Source: Streptomyces sp. DH12
Lineage (GTDB): Bacteria > Actinomycetota > Actinomycetes > Streptomycetales > Streptomycetaceae
Assembly (NCBI RefSeq): GCF_020873895.1
Contig: NZ_JAHWGT010000027.1
Location: forward strand, 28,067 to 92,066
Length of the DNA stretch: 64,000 nucleotides
Direction of reading: 5' to 3'
Shown here: positions 60,201 through 64,000 of the stretch, one piece after another
Position numbering within the stretch: the first letter of the stretch is position 1
Layout of the letters: each line of letters begins with the position of its first letter
Translations under genes and position numbers: made by a program
Notes under the pieces: generated by a model
The model's input: the letters and a program-made list of their open reading frames with translations, nothing else
Database searches by the model: none
Told to the model about the DNA's origin: nothing

Positions 60201-61932
60201 CATCAAGTACGAGCGCGACAGCATGGGCCGAGTGATCCGGAAGGAATGCGAGGGCAGCGTCACCACGTATGAGTACGACGTCTTCGACGAGCTCGCCGTG
60301 GCCACCGGACCAGATGCAACACTGGTACGCATTCGCGACCGGTACGGGCGCCTGCGGTCCGAGACGGTGAATGGGCGGAAGCTCTCATTCGACCATGACG
60401 CGCTCGGTCGTCGTATCGGCAGGACCACCCCGACCGGGGCCGTCAGTACGTGGGGGTACGACGCGGCCGGCAACCTCCTGGAACTGACCGCCTCCGGCCG
60501 TACCATCGGTTTCCGCCGTGACCTGGCAGGCAGGGAACTGGAACGGCACATTGGTGATCACGTGAGCCTGGCCAACACCTTCGATGCGGTCGGCCGGCTC
60601 ATCGACCAGCGAGTCATGAGCCGGGGCAACGGCATCCAGCGCCGCTCCTACACCTATCGCCCGGACGGCCACGTCGTGGGAGTGCATGACCGGCTCTCCG
60701 GTAGCCGCCGCTTCGATCTTGACGCGGTGGGCCGGATCACCGTCGTCCACGCCGTGGGCTGGTCCGAGACGTACGCCTACGACGCGGCAGGGAACCAGAC
60801 CGCTGCCTTCTGGCCAGCCTCTCACCCCAGCCGGGACGCCACAGGGGCACGGGCCTACACAGGTACGCGCGTCGCTCAGGCTGGGAAGATCCGGTACGAG
60901 CATGACGCGCAGGGCCGCACCGTACTGCGACAGAAGGTTCGCCTGTCACACAAGCCCGACACCTGGCGCTACACCTGGGACCCCGAAGACCGTCTCACCT
61001 CGGTCGTCACGCCGGACGACACGGTATGGCGTTACCTGTACGACCCGCTTGGCCGCCGTATCGCCAAGCAGCGCCTCGCTGACGACGGCCGCGCCGTGGC
61101 GGAGGAAATCATCTTCACCTGGGACGGCGCGACGCTGTGCGAGCAGACCAGCAGTGGTGAACCGTTCCCCTGCCCTGTCGCCATCACCTGGGACCACGAC
61201 GGCCTGCGCCCGCTCACTCAGACGGAGCGCCGACTGGACGCGGACGGGACGTCCCACAAGGCTGTTGACCAGCGCTTCTACGCGATCGTCACCGACCTTG
61301 TCGGCACCCCGACCGAGCTTGTCGACGAGGCGGGAGAGCTTGCCTGGCGTACTCGCAGCACCGTGTGGGGTGCGACCGCCTGGGCTGCCGCGAGCACGAC
61401 CTACACACCCCTTCGCTTCCCGGGCCAGTACTACGACCCGGAGAACGGTCTGCACTACAACTTCCATCGCCACTACGATCCCGAGACGGCTCGCTACCTC
61501 AGCACCGACCCCCTTGGGCTTGAACCTGCTCCGAACCCCGCCACTTATGTGGACAACCCCCATACCGCGTCGGACCCGCTCGGCCTCAAGCCATGCAAGA
61601 TACGCGTCTCCCCGATGGCCTCCGACTGGGCGACCAAAGGCGCCCATGTACACATTCCGCAGAAGAAGGGTGCGGAGCATGAGGTGCGCGTCTATGTGGA
61701 CGACAAGGGCAACCTCGCTGCGGACCCCATTCGGCTGAGTACCGGACTGGCATCGGAGAAGAGTGTGCGGGCGGCTCTGGACGCGGTGAACAACGACCCG
61801 GCGCTCCGCGCTGACCTCTTGGCCAAGAGCAAGGCGGCCAAGGCCGAGATGGACGACCACAACTGGGGCAACAGGCAGAATCGCTCGGCTGAGATGCAAG
61901 CACTGATCGACAAACTGGAGAGCTGGCCGTGA
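57292..61932 (+). CDS. RHS-repeat polymorphic toxin with WxG-type N-terminus
   Basis: The 1546-residue protein starts at ATG 57292. Order: a helical N-terminal domain (1-260) with the WxG-type motif DSSRWKGEAANAFREKF at about 113-129; DUF6531 (about 405-470, CDGDPVDMASGRVLLPQTD); about 20 RHS/YD repeats (about 480-1370, for example FTYDRHNRLLSHTDPLGG); the RHS core boundary near 1380-1430 with PENGLHYNFHRHYDPETARY and DPLGL; then a 113-residue variable C-terminus (1434-1546). That end, with KGAHVHIP, EHEVRVYVDD and DDHNWGNRQN, is the predicted toxin; I do not recognise its family. The N-terminus suggests type VII secretion. The toxin gene overlaps the immunity gene by 4 bp. Third-position GC is lower than in the core genes, a sign of transfer. 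Confidence 0.88.
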   Translation: MVDWRGWSDKIVDGVDRGIDKGKEIVGEGVDYVTDKTGQGLEKIGAHDWADAVEDWGDETASALGAEVGEQQLGRTEEANELIHGRPEKIAEAVKNLRDFRKAFDLVGGGMKKLDSSRWKGEAANAFREKFQTLPTDWLRAAEAMENAAKALETYSGAIASAQGKAREAIALYKEGDKDSKTAVDTYNKKVDAYNAARDGDSPLPHPGDFSDPGKAKRQRAREILNEARTARNEAAESAKTAVHAALAHAPKEPTGVEKAKFELMDYGLGQSMELAHFGGGVIKGTAGLLNFVRSVNPVDPYNLTHPAEYYKGVNMTLAGLVSTVANPDRALKNAWDAAKGDPSEFLGRLVPELLGAKGAGVVRGGLRAGLNGTKHVPDGNKPGGARGDHEKNPDNQSSRCRDNVCDGDPVDMASGRVLLPQTDIALPGSLPLVFQRTFDSSHRSGRWFGPTWSSTVDQRLEIDAEGVVLSCDEGSLLAYPHPAPGAPVMPTHGRRWPLDRVEDGYTITDPETRRVWHFTDHGNELSLLAQIDDRNGNWIAFEYDQTGAPTSIVHHGGYHLKITTSEGRVAALHLAGAAPDGSDQEIVRYGYTDGHLSEVVNSSGSPLRLGCDEHGRITSWTDTNGSRFDYVYDDQDRCTYQTGTNGHVESRFVWGNPDPETGLRTTSITDGLGHTKRFVVDERSKVVAEIDPLGAVTRFTYDRHNRLLSHTDPLGGTIRCVYDDAGRLSEVIRPDGRSVHAEHNDLGLPVSVRYADGTVMRQTYDERGNRTSYTEVSGATTRFTYNEVGHLASMTDALGNTVFVRCDRAGLPVAITDPLGAVTRYERDLFGRPVVISDPLGAVTRVEWTVESQVARLVEADGSHQTWTYDGEGNVLSHTDALGGTTHFEYTDFDLLTARTGPDGVRYEFQHDVRLRLTRVLNPLGLTWDYEYDPAGRLVSETDFDGRTLRYAFDAAGRLTTRTNGLGQAIKYERDSMGRVIRKECEGSVTTYEYDVFDELAVATGPDATLVRIRDRYGRLRSETVNGRKLSFDHDALGRRIGRTTPTGAVSTWGYDAAGNLLELTASGRTIGFRRDLAGRELERHIGDHVSLANTFDAVGRLIDQRVMSRGNGIQRRSYTYRPDGHVVGVHDRLSGSRRFDLDAVGRITVVHAVGWSETYAYDAAGNQTAAFWPASHPSRDATGARAYTGTRVAQAGKIRYEHDAQGRTVLRQKVRLSHKPDTWRYTWDPEDRLTSVVTPDDTVWRYLYDPLGRRIAKQRLADDGRAVAEEIIFTWDGATLCEQTSSGEPFPCPVAITWDHDGLRPLTQTERRLDADGTSHKAVDQRFYAIVTDLVGTPTELVDEAGELAWRTRSTVWGATAWAAASTTYTPLRFPGQYYDPENGLHYNFHRHYDPETARYLSTDPLGLEPAPNPATYVDNPHTASDPLGLKPCKIRVSPMASDWATKGAHVHIPQKKGAEHEVRVYVDDKGNLAADPIRLSTGLASEKSVRAALDAVNNDPALRADLLAKSKAAKAEMDDHNWGNRQNRSAEMQALIDKLESWP

Positions 61933-62444
61933 CCGGCGTTGAATTTCTCGCCTCTTTTATCGCCACCGGAGAGCTGTTTGGTCTCCGCATCGGCTCGACA
62001 CTCGACGAGGTCGACCGGGCATTCAGCCATCCCTTCGTCGATGTCGTCGGTGAGGAAGGGGCGTGGCTGCGGCGGGACTACGGACTCGTCGAGCTCGCGT
62101 TCAACCCAAAGCCGGAGCCGGAGCCGGAGTGGGTCATGGCCACCGCGACGATCCAGCTGCACCGCCTTGCGTCGGACGACTGCCTGGCCCGGGCCTGGGA
62201 TCGGAGCATGGGTGTCGCGTTCGCCCGGTACACATCCTGGGAGGAGGTACGCGACGCGCTCTCCCGTACGCGGGGCGTCCCCGAGCTGAGAGTCACCGAC
62301 CAGGGCGGATTCCTCCAGTACCGGGCCGCGTCCTCGAACGTCTCCGTCCTCGTCGTGGACGCCGAGGACGAGGAGCGCGGATACCGCGTCGGCAACGGGG
62401 ACGTGTGGAGCCTCGACCTGTGGGCGCCGTTCCCGGCGAGCTGA
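61929..62444 (+). CDS. Predicted immunity protein for the RHS toxin
   Basis: The 171-residue protein starts at GTG 61929 inside the GTGA overlap with the toxin gene, the usual arrangement for immunity genes. It is acidic, cytoplasmic and contains FGLRIGSTLDEVDRAFSH at residues 17-34, WLRRDYGLVELAF, and a mixed alpha/beta C-terminus (VWSLDLWAPFP). I do not recognise a named immunity family. It should neutralise the C-terminal domain of the preceding protein. It ends the operon; a bidirectional hairpin follows. Confidence 0.75.
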   Translation: MTGVEFLASFIATGELFGLRIGSTLDEVDRAFSHPFVDVVGEEGAWLRRDYGLVELAFNPKPEPEPEWVMATATIQLHRLASDDCLARAWDRSMGVAFARYTSWEEVRDALSRTRGVPELRVTDQGGFLQYRAASSNVSVLVVDAEDEERGYRVGNGDVWSLDLWAPFPAS

Positions 62445-62473
62445 AGACCGCCATGGCGCCGTAGACGAGGAAC

Positions 62474-62517
62474 CCCCCGACCGGTGCACGCCGTCCGCGG
62501 CGCGCACCGGTCGGGGG
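62474..62517. terminator. Bidirectional hairpin between the immunity gene and sdaA
   Basis: A 14-bp perfect stem (62474-62487 with 62504-62517) with a 16-nt loop lies between the two convergent genes and probably serves both. Confidence 0.8.
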
Positions 62518-62538
62518 AACCGTGCCCGGACCGCCGCC

Positions 62539-63909
62539 TCAGCACTCGATGATGTTCACCGCGAGGCCGCCGCGGGCGGTCTCCTTGTACTTGACCGACA
62601 TGTCCGCGCCGGTCTCCTTCATGGTCTTGATGACCTTGTCCAGGGAGACCTTGTGGCTGCCGTCGCCGCGCAGCGCCATCCGCGCCGCCGTGACCGCCTT
62701 CACCGCCGCCATGCCGTTGCGCTCGATGCACGGGATCTGCACCAGGCCGCCGACCGGGTCGCAGGTCAGGCCGAGGTTGTGCTCCATGCCGATCTCCGCG
62801 GCGTTCTCCACCTGCTCGGGGGAGCCGCCCATGACCTCGGCGAGCGCGCCCGCCGCCATGGAGCAGGCCGAGCCGACCTCGCCCTGGCAGCCGACCTCGG
62901 CGCCGGAGATGGAGGCGTTCTCCTTGAACAGCATGCCGACCGCGCCGGCCGCGAGGAGGAAGCGGACCACGCCGTCCTCGTCGGCGCCGGGTACGAAGTT
63001 CATGTAGTAGTGCAGCACCGCCGGGATGATGCCGGCCGCGCCGTTGGTCGGGGCGGTGACGACCCGGCCGCCGGCGGCGTTCTCCTCGTTGACCGCCATC
63101 GCGTAGAGCGTGATCCACTCCATGGAGAGCGCCAGCGGGTCGCCCTCGGAGCGCAGCTTGCGGGCGGTGTTCGCGGCCCGGCGGCGCACCTTCAGGCCGC
63201 CCGGCAGGATGCCCTCGCGCGTCATGCCCCGCTCGACGCACGCCTGCATGACGCGCCAGATCTCCAGCAGGCCCTCGCGGATCTCCTGCTCGGTGCGCCA
63301 CGCCTTCTCGTTCTCCAGCATCAGCGCGGAGATCGAGAGGCCCGTCTCGCGGGTCAGGCGCAGCAGCTCGTCGCCGGTGCGGAAGGGGTACTTCAGCGCG
63401 GTGTCGTCGGGGACGATCGGGTTCTGGCCGTCCACGGCGTCCTCGTCGACGACGAACCCGCCGCCGACCGAGTAGTACGTCTTCTCCAGCAGGGTCGCGC
63501 CCTCGGCGTCGTACGCCCACACGGTCATGCCGTTGGCGTGGTAGGGCAGGGCCTTGCGGCGGTGCAGGACGAGGTGCTCGTCGAAGTCGAAGGGGATCTC
63601 GTGCACGCCGAGGAGGTTGATGCGCCCCTCGCTCTTGATCCGCTCCACCTCGGCGTCGGCCGTCTCCACGTCGACGGTGCGGGGCGAGTCGCCCTCCAGG
63701 CCCAGCAGGACGGCCTTCGGCGTGCCGTGGCCGTGGCCGGTGGCGCCCAGGGAGCCGAAGAGCTCGCAGCGGACGGAGGCGGTGTGGGCGAGCAGGCCCT
63801 CGTTCTTCAGGCGGCGCGCGAACATCCGGGCGGCGCGCATCGGGCCGACCGTGTGGGAGCTGGACGGGCCGATGCCGATCGAGAACAGGTCGAAGACCGA
63901 GATGGCCAC
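62539..63909 (-). CDS. sdaA: L-serine ammonia-lyase (iron-sulfur type)
   Basis: Deaminates L-serine to pyruvate and ammonia. The 456-residue single-chain protein has [20 protein letters not shown] near residue 10, the ACT-like beta region, and the catalytic domain with [17 protein letters not shown], and the cluster-binding cysteines in [15 protein letters not shown] and LTCDPVGG. The last residue is a Cys (NIIEC), matching the substrate-site tail described for the type 2 enzyme. ATG 63909 follows AAGGAGT at a long spacing of about 11 nt. Its 5' region runs off the window. The enzyme links amino acid breakdown to pyruvate. Confidence 0.95.
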   Translation of the reverse strand: MAISVFDLFSIGIGPSSSHTVGPMRAARMFARRLKNEGLLAHTASVRCELFGSLGATGHGHGTPKAVLLGLEGDSPRTVDVETADAEVERIKSEGRINLLGVHEIPFDFDEHLVLHRRKALPYHANGMTVWAYDAEGATLLEKTYYSVGGGFVVDEDAVDGQNPIVPDDTALKYPFRTGDELLRLTRETGLSISALMLENEKAWRTEQEIREGLLEIWRVMQACVERGMTREGILPGGLKVRRRAANTARKLRSEGDPLALSMEWITLYAMAVNEENAAGGRVVTAPTNGAAGIIPAVLHYYMNFVPGADEDGVVRFLLAAGAVGMLFKENASISGAEVGCQGEVGSACSMAAGALAEVMGGSPEQVENAAEIGMEHNLGLTCDPVGGLVQIPCIERNGMAAVKAVTAARMALRGDGSHKVSLDKVIKTMKETGADMSVKYKETARGGLAVNIIEC

Positions 63910-64000
63910 GGGGGGACTCCTTGGTGGGAAGACGTCGCTGTCTGCCGGGGTGGTGCAGGGACAACGGGGTGGGACGGAGGGGGAGGGGACGGGAGGACGG
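63910..64000 (-). promoter_or_regulatory. Upstream region of sdaA
   Basis: This 91-bp end of the window holds the sdaA ribosome-binding site (AAGGAG on the minus strand near 63921) and GC-rich sequence. No promoter can be recognised before the window ends. Confidence 0.4.

Overview
The window is high-GC (roughly 74%) actinobacterial chromosome, most likely Streptomyces or a close relative. Pointers are the strong G/C third-position bias, frequent GTG starts, GTGA/ATGA overlaps, rare TTA codons, a GlgE-TreS-maltokinase-GlgB set, XRE/DUF5753 plus DUF397 pairs, and a core gene order that, from memory, resembles the S. coelicolor SCO5420-SCO5470 region. No rRNA, tRNA, CRISPR array, transposase or phage gene was seen. 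About 44 protein genes are supported.

Layout. 0-1.8 kb: end of a DUF6114 membrane protein and a secreted Pro/Ser-rich protein. 1.9-8.1 kb: central carbon block pyk, ackA, pta (minus) and divergent pfkA (plus). 8.3-16 kb: a HTH-membrane-lectin protein, a two-repeat XRE regulator, a CitA/DcuS-type two-component system divergent from a dicarboxylate/cation symporter, and a secreted beta-propeller protein. 16.2-18.6 kb: a HelD-type helicase. 18.5-26.5 kb: minus-strand alpha-glucan operon glgE-treS-mak-glgB. 26.7-32.5 kb: an apparent insertion holding an NmrA-like protein, an AraC regulator, a repeat-rich gap, a PrnB-like (DUF1864) heme-protein homologue and an FAD monooxygenase. 32.7-35.3 kb: glgP. 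35.6-39.6 kb: a thermolysin-family protease, a divergent MerR regulator and a small membrane protein. 39.6-42.4 kb: barstar-domain protein, two DUF397 proteins on a 314-bp tandem duplication, and an XRE/DUF5753 regulator. 42.4-48.7 kb: heterodimeric ABC exporter and glgX. 48.9-53.4 kb: two tandem L,D-transpeptidase lipoproteins, an enoyl-CoA hydratase and an RsbW-like ATPase. 53.8-55.9 kb: beta-propeller lipoprotein, GNAT protein, EF-hand protein. 56.1-62.4 kb: a four-gene polymorphic toxin operon (SseB-like, WxG-linked partner, RHS toxin, immunity). 62.5-63.9 kb: sdaA.

How it fits together. GlgE, TreS, maltokinase and GlgB form the trehalose-to-alpha-glucan (GlgE) pathway; GlgP and GlgX degrade the same glucan, and PfkA, Pyk, Pta and AckA carry the released carbon through glycolysis to acetate. 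The accessory parts are the PrnB-like/monooxygenase island splitting glgE from glgP, the XRE/DUF397/barstar block and the RHS toxin operon. The first and last are the best candidates for an undescribed system. Regulatory points readable from sequence include a predicted leaderless pyk promoter with a palindrome at its -35, a TTA (bldA-type) codon in the RsbW-like gene and in the alternative N-terminus of glgE, and several strong bidirectional hairpins.
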